Origin: Cytidiella melzeri
Lineage: Eukaryota; Basidiomycota; Agaricomycetes; Polyporales; Irpicaceae
Length of the DNA: 64,000 nt
Direction: 5' to 3'
NCBI GenBank assembly: GCA_022592445.1
Contig: JABYQR010000182.1
Coordinates: forward strand, 1 to 64,000
Part shown: piece after piece, positions 11,432 to 20,938 of the stretch
Numbering within the stretch: position 1 is the first letter of the stretch
Layout: each line of letters begins with the position of its first letter
Notes under the pieces: generated by a model
Database searches by the model: none
The model's input: the letters and a program-made list of their open reading frames with translations, nothing else
What the model was told of the DNA's origin: nothing
Position numbers and translations under genes: made by a program

Positions 11432-11550
11432 TAGTCTCGTTCCCAGACGCCCTGGTTCACCTTCTAAAACAGGCAGGAGACAGCAAGAAACGAGACAAAG
11501 AAGAGAACCAGGACGTCTGGTGATATCGGACGGGCGCTCGTAGGTCACTC
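11432..11550 (+). repeat. Left 119-base inverted repeat
   Basis: It begins TAGTCTCGTTCCCAGACG and ends CGGGCGCTCGTAGGTCACTC. An internal hairpin pairs CCAGACGCCCTGGTTC (about 11443-11458) with GAACCAGGACGTCTGG (about 11505-11520). Confidence 0.85.
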
Positions 11551-11689
11551 TCGGCACGCCGCGGCATCTCGTTTCCAAGTCGAAGATCTGTTGGGTGCCT
11601 GGCGTTTAACTATAGATTACCGACAATGTGCCAGCGCACTGTCGGTCGCTATTGCTCTCTCTACCACGGCCAACGCTACGATTACAACC

Positions 11690-11880
11690 ACCGCCCTGTA
11701 CACCCTGTCGCAGCGGAGCATCTGCTGCGACGAGTTGTACAACCCCTTTGTGCGCAACCACGGCCACCACTACGACTACAGCCACCGCCCTGTACACCCT
11801 ATCGCAGCGGAGTATCTGCTGCGACGAGTTGTACAACCCCTTTGTGCGCAACCACGGCCACCACTACGACTACAACCACT
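11690..11880 (+). repeat. 94-base tandem repeat, about two copies
   Basis: CCGCCCTGTACACCCT recurs at 11691 and 11785, and AACCCCTTTGTGCGCAACC recurs with the same 94-base spacing. A shortened third copy follows, then a run of CCACGACCACGACC-like triplets. The period is not a multiple of three, so the open frames here are a by-product of the repeat and not one repeated peptide. Confidence 0.8.
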
Positions 11881-12503
11881 TTGTGCGCGACCACGGCCAC
11901 GACCACGACCACAACTACCACCCTTCGTGCTCTCGCTAGCAGAGCATCTGCTGCGCTGAGTTGCTAGACAGCCAGCAAACCTTTTTCCTCTGTGCCACCA
12001 CCCTTCACACTCTCGCCGGCAGAGCTTCTGCTAGTGATGAGCTGTACGACCTCCTTGTGCACAATCACCACCACCATGACGTCTACGGCCCTTTTCTCCC
12101 AGCCTTTCGACCGGCTCAGCTTGCGCAGCACTCACGGGGCACACTCACCGCAAGATGCATCGTCTTCTCAAACATCCGCGCAGCAGGCTTCGTCCCTCTC
12201 ACCTATTCATCACCTGAGGCACAGGATGTCAGCTGCACTGCAAGCGCAGGACCTCGCCGCACACATCTTGCTCTGAAGAGTCTTAACTCATCTCGCCCTC
12301 CGCCAATTCCCCCTTCACTCATTCACTCATTCCGAGCTTCATTCACCTGTCCTCTTCCCATTGTGCCGATGTTTTTCCTCCCCATACAATTTCTGCACTT
12401 CCGCCTCAATCATGTATCTACCTTGAAGGTTTACAATAGTAACTCCGCTGTTTCTCCCACTCAAGTAGCATGAGCCTGACCGCAAAACCTGGAGCAACTC
12501 ACA

Positions 12504-15261
12504 ATGGAGCCGCTTTACATGGACGATCTCGACACGGATGACGACGAACGATACGCAGACGAACTTGATCCGCCCTCGCAAGCTGAACAAGTTCAGATAG
12601 ACGAACAGGTACGACGTCCTGGCGGGATACTCGGACGCACTCTGCGTCTGAGTAATATTTTAAGACGATTGCCAGGTATGTCGCATTCAGTTTTCGCATC
12701 ATAGATGTCGCACTTACCTTTTAAACGTCTGTAGAAGACGAGATTGCTCGGCGCATTGCCACCATCATCGAACAGATGGAGGCACTTGATTTTGACGTTG
12801 CTAATTTCATGTGGTACATGAGCTGGTCGTCTCAGGCAGTCACTAGGCACCCCCGGATTCAGTACGCGCGAACCGCGTTTCTGCATTGTGACGAGTTCCC
12901 TCACATGCTTCAGAAGTGGAGGGATGGCCGCCGAGGAGCTGGTACCAAGGCTGCCCGTGATACCCTCGACTCCTGGTCTATCAACAACGTCGAGCTGCTG
13001 ATGAATCGGGAGATGCGACAGCTGGCACCGTACCTACGTTCTCCGCAGAATGAGCTCACGGAAGAGAGCCTGCTATCCATCAAGCTCACCGACCTTGCCG
13101 CGCAGATTCAGACCATTGCACCAATCTCATATTGAATCTTACACCCGCTTTCGTCCACTCCGAAGCAGCTCTCTCGACGCAGTACAAAGGATCATCTTGC
13201 GGTATGTCTCGCTTGTTTCGTCTGCGGATCCGATCTGTCACTTATCTCATATGTTGTCTCAGCCCATCACGATGATGATCTGTGTGTCGCAGTATGGACG
13301 CTCGAGCCACCGCTGTAAACTCCAGAAGTTTAACAGCGTATACTTCAAGGCATGCGGATTGGCTGCACGGGCTAACGACACCACTCACTTGTACGGACTT
13401 ACGATGTCCCAGAAGTGGGTTTACAGTGCGCTTGAAAAGCTCTCAGAGGTTGCTCACAATTCCATGCTTCGGGACATCGTACTGTACCCATGGTTTGGCG
13501 GCCATGACAATCTTAACCTCGCGTTCAAGGTTTACGAGCAACGCATCGCCAACCAGTCTCATTTCGACAGTGGGACCGCCGCTACTGTCTACATCATCAA
13601 GCACCCTAATGTTACCGCTCCCAGTCGTCTAGCCTATCAAAAGCAGCGCGCGTTAGGTGTGCAACGTCCCATCAACAGCGCGGATATCATTCTCATGGAC
13701 GCCAAGGCCACCCTCAGCAATCGACAATTCGAGATTCATACCATCCTTCGGTTCCTAATCGACTCGCCCGCCTTTGACAGGTCCACCTGGCCACATAACG
13801 AGAGCCCAGCCCTATTGGGCCCTCAGCCAGTCACTCAGCTGCCGACTGGTGACGCGCATGTCCTGTGTCAATATATGCTTGACACGGTGCACATTGAGGA
13901 GGCCTCACAGGACGGCAACCGCCAATGTCTCGAGGAATGGATGAAGCAAACGGGGATCAGTGGTGACCGGGCTCGTCAGGAGCCCGCTCGCGACCGACTC
14001 GTTGTCTGGGTTGGTGATCAGCTCACCACGGTACGTATTCGAGCTCTCAAGAAGGACCGAAGCCTGGACGATTCATTCGTCCAGCGTTTCGAGCAGTTTC
14101 TTGAGATGTTTGGATGGTTCCATGCTCAGATCGCCGAGGAGCACTCAATACACCGCCAATATCACACGACAAGCAAAGCGTTTGGCCTCAAGTCCGCATT
14201 TGAAACCTTGAAGCGCAAAGGCCTCAACTCGCCATCTGTACAAGGTATGTCAATGTCTCTCACACATGATCTCATTGCTAACGTTGTGATAGGAAATTTT
14301 CATCATACTATGCAGGAGGCCCTAAGACACACCGCGGAGGCACGGTTCCGAGACCTTTGGCTTGTTGTCGGCCGGGTCAAAGATCTCACGCAGCTTCGTC
14401 GCCGTACTCCCCAGCAGCTTATCAACCTCGCTGCAAAAATTCACGACAGCTATGCGACAACGCAGGCACTCTCCGAGATGAAGCAGAAGCCGCGTGAGGA
14501 TCAGGACGATGTGCTCTACCAGAGCATTCAATTCTGTCGGGACATCCTCAACTACATCAGTCTCGACGACGCCATCAAGATGGGGGATGTTGGTCGTTTA
14601 GAGAACCTCATCCCTCGACTGTTCTTCCGGTTCAATGGTGGCACGAGTAGCAACTACGCTATTGAGCTCCTGGAACTTTTGCAAGGAATGCTGCGCGAGT
14701 GGCCTGCGGAGTTAAGGTTTGTCTCATATCATGATACTCACCTTGTTACTGATCAATGTCTCAGGGCATTCATGACGCGCTATTGCTGGCTTGCCAACAC
14801 GAGCGGTCGTCCGGGTTGTTTCCTGGCATTTGACATGGTACAAGAACACAACATACGGGACATCAAGGTATGTTTGACTCAGGTTTTTGGATCTCACCGT
14901 CTAATGCATTTGATCGTGACAGCATATCTTTGCAGTTCACGGGCCTTTCTCTAGCTGGGAATACATCAAGAAAATCTCGGCTTCCATCCCAACCCAGCGC
15001 AAGATTAAAGATCACGTCGAAGAGAACTTCAATCATTTCCGTCGCGGCAAATCCCACACCACCCCGGAATATGAGAAGGATGTTGTTGCCCTTCAGAAGG
15101 TCTATCACGAAGGTGATGCCCATGTATACACTGCGGGTCGACACCTGGAATCAAAGCTTCCTGACTATGTACTGATGGGTAGCGAAGCTACTCGCATCGA
15201 CACCACAATTTTGCGGTGGTGGCAGAAGAGAGTCCTCGAGAAGTCAATTAGGGATGAATGA
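12504..15261 (+). pseudogene. DUF6589-type protein gene, full length with one in-frame stop
   Basis: Six exons with GT-AG borders: 12504-12675, 12735-13201, 13263-14244, 14293-14716, 14765-14867 and 14923-15261. Phases agree throughout and give 828 codons. The N-terminus is acidic. Central motifs are LTMSQKWVY, FGGHDNLNLAFKVYEQR, WVGDQLTTVRIR, FGWFHAQIAEEHSIH, ARFRDLWLV and LIPRLFFRFNGG. The C-terminus has FDMVQEHNIRDIK and WEYIKKISASIPTQ. Codon 191 is TGA (13133-13135) where the minus-strand paralogue has TGG (Trp). No intron can remove it. Translation could restart downstream, or the gene is dead. It converges with the RecQ gene, 228 bases away. Molecular function is unknown. The GDQLT and GWFH motifs are conserved in both copies and may mark an active site, which is speculation. 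Confidence 0.65.
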
Positions 15262-15489
15262 CCATGTGTATTCAAATTATCTGTCTATTACATCCATTTT
15301 ATACGCTTGTACGGACGCTCTGTCATGGGAGGCTCAAGGTCGAGAGTGAGACGCGAAGACGAGGCAGTTGGCATGGGACCGGTAGTAGATCGAGTGCGAG
15401 GCTGAGGCGTTTGAGGAATTTCAGGTACATCAGAGAGGTCCGAAGCTGGAACAACTGCAGAGCCAGACAATTGGGAAGACAAAAGCCAT

Positions 15490-18045
15490 TCAGAGGACAG
15501 GCAAGGCGGCAGGCTGAGATCGATCAATAACGAATTTCTTCGAGGAAGGGTTATACTGCTGAATGGTGCCCGGTCGCGGTATAGGAGGGAGTCCTCTCTC
15601 TTCACGGTCCTCATCGCGGGAAACTTGTCGAGAGACATTGTACGCTTGAGTGTACGCAAGTGTCCCTGAGACATTAGTCAAGCTCCGTTCCTCAGCATTG
15701 AGAGCCTTCTTAACCTCATTCAGCTGCGCAAATTCTTCGTCCATTTGAGTAAGATGCCACAGTAAGCTCCCGCTCATAGATTCGCACAGATGCCAATCTG
15801 GCAGGGCAGTCCTCAAGTCTTCCTCGGTCTTGATTCGAGCTTCAGTTGCCAAGAGAGATATCATGCGGTCGGGGAGCAAGCTTTCGGGGCCAAAGACCGA
15901 GTATCGGAAGTGTAGCAACCAGTAGTCAGCCCGCCACGCACGAAGAGACTTCAAAGCATGGCTCAGGCGGCTGTTCCATCGTTTCCCAGCGTTATTGGAG
16001 TAGATCGGCTGCGGAGGAGCTTGTACCAAAGGTCTTGTGGTAATCCGTCGGACAAGGTCGAGAGTTTCAGTCTCAAGAAGAGTCATGGGACGTTCCTGGC
16101 TAGTGACAAGCTTGCGAATGCAATTGTCGCAGCATGCCTCGATATCTGATATGCAAATGGTGAGTATTGATATTACTTTGATCTCGTACATACCTTTGTC
16201 ACAAGGGGGATTGTCGAAATGCTTGTCAGTGATTTCTCGTCGACAATCTTCATACTGTGTGAACAAGCGCATATGCTCCTCTACATTCTTACGATGCTGA
16301 AGCTCTGTATCCTCTTCTTCAGTGTCATTCTTCTTTGTGCAGCTATCCGCTGGTGCCTGAGCGTGTTCCTGATCCTGGCAATCTGCATCTGCGCGTTCCT
16401 GTTCATCAGTGCCTTGCGCGTCAAACACGTCCATCTCCTCGGGCTCGACCTTGATTGAAATCTCCTCGCTGTCTTTGTCTGCCTTCTTCTTTCCCTTCCC
16501 TAGTAAGCGGGTCTTGCGTTTCATCATTTGGAAGACTGACGACTCTGCAAGAAGAATAGCTACGGCAGGCTCGCCATCCCGACCAGCCCTTCCGGCATGC
16601 TGACTCCATTCATTGAGATTGGTAGGTATCATGTATTGCACTACCCAGCGTAGATCAGGTATGTCGAGTCCCTGTGATACTCACGCTCAGCTCAAGCTTC
16701 CGGCTAGATATGTAGACTCACCATACCAGCCACCTCTGTGGCGAAGAGAGTCCTAATCTTACCAGCACGGAAGTCACGCATGACTCGCGCTTTAGTCTCC
16801 GGATCACGAGGAGAGTATATAAACTCCATCTGGTCCCGGTACGGTGAGTCCTCTGGTAGCTTGTTGCGCAGATAAAGATACGCTTTTCGGGCAAGATCTT
16901 TCTTGTTGAAATAGACAATTGCACGCTCGAGATCTTCTCCTTTGCGTGCACGATCCAGGAGAAAATCTAATGATTCAAGATCATTCTCGCCCCCCTTCAT
17001 CCGGCACACGACAGGTGTAATATTCGCGCGATCGTTTCCAAGGTTCAAGACGAAGGATCCCTTACGCGAGAATGATAAGGTATTCATCACAGACTCTAGC
17101 ATGTCCGGAGGCAAGGTAGCTGACGCGATCATGATAGGCTTGGATGTTAAGAATGTTCGCGCCTTCTCCACTTCGAGGAAGGCTGTTCGGAAACTATCCC
17201 CCCACTCGGCAACACAATGGGCCTCATCCAGAATAGTGCCAAGAAATTCCTTGGTCCATTCAGCATTCCGTATCATCTGCGAGAACTTCGGGTGCTTGAA
17301 GACCATCTCGGGTGATGTCACAATGACACGGAAATTGCCAGCTTGTAGCTGCTGCTCATACGTCCAGGTGAGTTGGAACCGGCTCAATTGATGCATAACA
17401 TACTTTTTCTAGATCACTGTTCCATGTCTCTCCATTCACGGCCAGCGCGGGGTATCCCATCTCGTTGAAACGTGCAGCCTATCAGGTACAGTAAGTGCAC
17501 CAATCCTCATTGACGTGTGTCTCACACAAATGTCACCCATCAGGGAGACTTACCTGGTCTTTCTCGAGCTCGTTAAGTGGAGATAGGATCAGAATCTTTG
17601 ATGTCTTGGTCTCATCTGCTGCCAATGCAGCGGCGAAGGCCATAGTTTTGCCGGAGCCAGTCGCAGACACCAGAGCCGAATCCAACCCCAGAGCAAAAGC
17701 CTCCCCGACATCTCCCTGATAATAGCAGAGAATCTTCCCATGGGTACGTGCTTGTATTTCGTCCTGCATGAACTGGCGAGTCTTCGCCCATGAGTACTGC
17801 CGGTCTTTGTTCTTTCTAGCTACCTCCCGGGCTTGCTGAAGGATCCGGTAAGATTCTGCATGCAGGGGAGTCTCCGGTGCAAGCGGCTGAATACGAGCAA
17901 TGACCGCAGCATCAGGCTCATCTGGGGATGGCTTATTACGCGTCGGATGCGGAGGGGGACGAGCGGGAGCCTTGTTCTTCTGTGTATTACTCTGATTAAT
18001 AGACTTCTTTTTCTTCTGGGGCGGTATGGTCGATTTGTGGGGCAT
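15490..18045 (-). CDS. RecQ-family ATP-dependent DNA helicase
   Basis: Five exons on the minus strand: 18045-17554, 17478-17404, 17351-16722, 16671-16194 and 16145-15490. They join in frame to 776 residues. It unwinds DNA 3'-5' using ATP if it behaves like its family. Walker A is SATGSGKTMAF in the first exon, the RecQ-type motif II is LDEAHCVAEWGDSFR, motif V-like VAGMGLDIPD is restored across an intron, and motif VI is QHAGRAGRDG. The RecQ zinc-binding pattern follows (CRREI, CDK, ACCDNC) with its last part joined across the fourth intron. A long lysine-rich acidic insert (about 16300-16560) splits the C-terminal region, and no HRDC domain is seen. The start at 18045 precedes a basic, lysine- and proline-rich tail. 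It is not a housekeeping Sgs1 (too short) and lies inside the candidate element. Confidence 0.88.
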
Positions 18046-18258
18046 TTTTGGAAGTATAAAGTGACTGAATATTGTATTGAGTGCTTAGGATATGTATTAT
18101 GAAGTTTCTAGTGGCTATATGCGAGGGGGACACGAGAGAGGACAAGGAAACATATGTCGACGCGACGCGACCACAGACCACTTGCAGCAGACGCGCACAG
18201 ATTAGATTGGGCGTCTCGCTAGATATCTCGTCGTGACGTAGAAAGTTCTTTGATGGGG

Positions 18259-18377
18259 GAGTGACCTACGAGCGCCCGCCCAAATACACCAGACGTCTAG
18301 GCTTCTTTCCTTGTCTCCTGTCTTGCTGTCTCCTGCCTCGTTAGGAAAGTCTGCCTAGACGTCTGGGACCGAGACTA
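18259..18377 (-). repeat. Right 119-base inverted repeat
   Basis: Inverted partner of 11432-11550, equal in length with no gaps. Its internal hairpin uses CTAGG/CCTAG where the left copy uses CCTGG/CCAGG, so the paired bases have changed together. Confidence 0.85.
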
Positions 18378-18386
18378 GGGTCTGGG
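18378..18386. repeat. 9-base direct repeat, right (GGGTCTGGG)
   Basis: Identical to 11423-11431 and directly outside the right inverted repeat. Confidence 0.55.
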
Positions 18387-18529
18387 TACGAGACTAAAAA
18401 TCGGTTTCGCATCAAACAGTGTCCAAAAACAGAAGGAGTTCTATTTTAGGTACGAGCGTCAGCCTCTTCCCTGAGCGTAGCGAGGTTGTGTCCCATAACG
18501 TCTGGGAACGAGACTACCACTTCACCATA

Positions 18530-19261
18530 CTGTGCTGTGGGGTCCTTTGCAAATAAATCGGCATGAGACAGATTGTAAAATACACAGGTACTCAAATACT
18601 TACTCAAAAATCACAGTTTTTTGACTGTTCAGTAGAATAGCATCTGATGTATGTTTTCCGGAGGTTTTCTAGACGAAAAGATGAGTTGAACGAGGGACGG
18701 CACGTTGCCGTCGTCGAGAGTCATGTTTTGCAAAAGTCCCTGCTCTTTCCGTCACAGATTGATAGGATTGTCACGCGGCAAATTGAAGCACCGCTCGGCA
18801 TAGTGTGTAGCGCTCTACGACGTCTGGTGCGTATGCACCGCTAGATTCTCGGATCAGAGCGGAGTTCAAGCTCTCGTCGCTCTGTTTGTACTCTTCGTCA
18901 CGCAGATGCAAAACTTCCCCGTCCCAAGCACACCCGTGTCCCAAGCACTCGATCGAAACTCACTGACACGGAGCAATGCTATTCAAGAAACCTGTCCAGA
19001 ATTTTCGAGCTGACCGCCCGACAGCATCTTTGGGATCTGGTTGGATCTGGTCAGATATAGGCCTAAGAGATGGCCCAAACCACGCCGGTAACTCTCGGTA
19101 GGCTGCGTCCCTCCTTCAAATATTACAAAAAGTACATGTATATTCATGAAGTGAATAGCTGCATATACCGAAACTTTTACCGGTACGCAAACTGTTGTGT
19201 GAGTGAGTCTGGGGGAGGATTTGCAAAAGTCCCCGCATTTGCAAAGGACCCCACAGCACAG
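18530..19261. mobile_element. Small non-autonomous TIR element (MITE-like), TA flanked
   Basis: CTGTGCTGTGGGGTCCTTTG plus CAAAT (18530-18554) recurs as a perfect 25-base reverse complement at 19237-19261. The dinucleotide TA flanks both ends (18528-18529 and 19262-19263). The 732-base interior has no coding capacity and repeats the subterminal motif TTGCAAAAGTCCC (about 18728 and 19221). The TA flank suggests a Tc1/mariner-like or related transposase acting in trans. Confidence 0.65.
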
Positions 19262-19959
19262 TATCCTCGAGGGTGTCATCTGGATACACTCCAAAGTACG
19301 CAATTGCTATTGTTCCGGCCCCTGACCAGAACCAGGTGCTGATCCCCGCTCACAGAAATTACATCCACGCCTCCTCCTCCCTCACGCAGCATAGTGCGAG
19401 ACTACACACTATAAGAGGGGGCCCTATAACGGCATTTTGCTGTTAGTCAGTCCTCGTAGAGAAGCAGCGTCAATCCGATTCGCACAATTCTAGACTGAGG
19501 TTGGGTAGAGGGGCAGCCTGTGTGACCATTATGGTGCACGTCAATCATGGCCTCTGAGGCAAGAAACGAGGTGTGAGCGAAACACATTCAGGGTCAAGGA
19601 ATATGATGAAAGATTAGCGGTATGCCTGGCATGGTCAGGTGTAGCAATCTGAGGACGTGTTGGTAGCAAGCAGCGCGTTCCAGAGAAGCGTGAGTGTGGC
19701 ACATTGCTACATGCACGAAGAAGACTCGAACGGGTTCCCAGCCTGACGCCACCAGCTCTCCGCAAGCGGAGTGTGCACATCCAAATCTAAAAGATCCCAG
19801 CTGTATAAAAACAAAGGCAGCAGTCGTCCAAAGAGCCCATCACACACCTCTCCAGCAACCTCTGTCCTACGCCCGTCTTCCTCTCTCCCCTCCCCATACC
19901 TTAGGATTCAACAGGCATCAGCTAAACTCTTCCCTTCTACCATCCTATCCCTCGAAACC

Positions 19960-20938
19960 ATGGCATACCCTGTGTATGACACTTACAACCAACAGCAAGT
20001 TGGCTTCCCCATAAGCCGCCGCGCATCCATGTACAGCCAACACCCAAACGATATGATTTATGACAGCGCACCCATGGCGGGCGGAGTCTACGGTGACGTA
20101 AGAGCCATCCCTCTTTGTTCTCCTGTATGGTATCAAAGCTCATATCCCAATGAAACAGCCTGCGTACCCGCAACCCTCATATCCTATCTACGCACCCTCA
20201 CGTCAAGTCAGCCAATACAACGGCCGAGGTGAGTTTGCTAGTAGCCGGCTATCATCAGTCCATGGACCGACACATCGCACTTGCTATAGCATACGACGAG
20301 TTCGAGGGTCGGGATGCCTACTATGACGAGACCGCCAACTACTCGACGCCTTGGACACCAGGCCTGTCTCGACGTAGACGTCACTCGTCTGTCTCCCAGC
20401 GTGCCCGCCCACAGCTCGATAGTTACAGACGTCTGAGCAGCACGGTCATCAAGTTCAGACGCAAGGGTGGGTTCCGCTCGGGAGTTACGCTGGGCGAGGC
20501 GATGTCGAGTGTCAGGCTATCGGGGAACGATTCTTACACGTTCCACGACTTGAATGTCGACTCGAGGGGGCGGATTATCTTGAAGATTCGGGTACGTCCT
20601 GTCTCTTCCTTCCCGACGTGATTAGGCTGAGCTAAACATGTTGCTCAATGAACAGTGGTCTGGATATTCCTCAATGACTTACGAGATCCCCGTAGACGGG
20701 TATGAGGGCCGCGTTCAGTTGACCACCCTCGCGCGCAGGATTGCGCGTGCATGCGTTCACTTCCTTCAGGTAAGCGCATGTTTTCTGACTTCTTGCTGCG
20801 GCACATAGTCTCACGGACGGCGTACTTCTTCTTTGCGTGCAGGCAAACATGATTCCTATCTCGTGGGACCGAGTGATTCTCTATCACCTCGAGGAGACCA
20901 CTGTCGGAGTGTGGCAACCTGTGCTCTCTACAAGCTGA
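19960..20938 (+). CDS. Conserved fungal protein of unknown function
   Basis: Five exons (19960-20097, 20159-20228, 20290-20591, 20656-20769, 20843-20938) with consistent phases encode about 239 residues. The first 100 or so residues are rich in Tyr, Pro, Gln and Ser (MAYPVYDTYNQQQ) and look disordered. The rest is a compact conserved region that includes FRSGVTLGEAMSSVRLSGND, FHDLNVDSRGRIILKIRWSGY, RRIARACVHFLQ and ISWDRVILYHLEE. I know this type as a small domain of unknown function (DUF6741-like) in mushroom-forming fungi, but I am not sure of the family number. No signal peptide or membrane segment is present. The tryptophan-ended C-terminus (VGVWQPVLSTS) is followed directly by the stop. 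Confidence 0.7.

Larger units (their letters stand above)
10916..12503. other. Spacer between divergent DUF6589-type genes, repeat-rich
   Basis: No supported gene. It holds a G run (about 11103-11112), a 27-base tandem duplication (about 11113-11166), the left 119-base inverted repeat (11432-11550) and a 94-base tandem repeat (about 11690-11880). It presumably also carries the promoters of both flanking genes, but no clear core element was seen. Confidence 0.6.
11432..18377. mobile_element. Candidate inverted-repeat element carrying DUF6589-type and RecQ genes
   Basis: The segment is bounded by 119-base inverted repeats (11432-11550 and 18259-18377) that align without gaps at about 78% identity, with 17/18 matches at the outer end and 20/20 at the inner end. 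A 9-base direct repeat abuts both outer ends. The interior holds only two genes, a DUF6589-type gene (plus) and a RecQ helicase gene (minus), arranged tail to tail. No known transposase family is visible. The element call is an inference; the alternative is two independent insertions of a short repeat in opposite orientation. Confidence 0.5.
18046..19959. other. Repeat-rich intergenic stretch
   Basis: No supported gene. It contains the right inverted repeat of the candidate element, two further copies of its end motif (18379-18394 and 18499-18515) and the small TA-flanked element 18530-19261. The last 700 bases upstream of 19960 presumably hold the promoter of the next gene. Confidence 0.6.

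Noticed and set aside
11591..11967. Three overlapping forward ORFs of 103-122 codons and a reverse ORF
   Set aside because: They arise from a 94-base tandem repeat and low-complexity CCACGA stretches, with no recognisable protein or splice support.
15846..17391. Plus-strand ORFs opposite the RecQ gene
   Set aside because: Antisense shadows of a clearly coding, spliced helicase gene.
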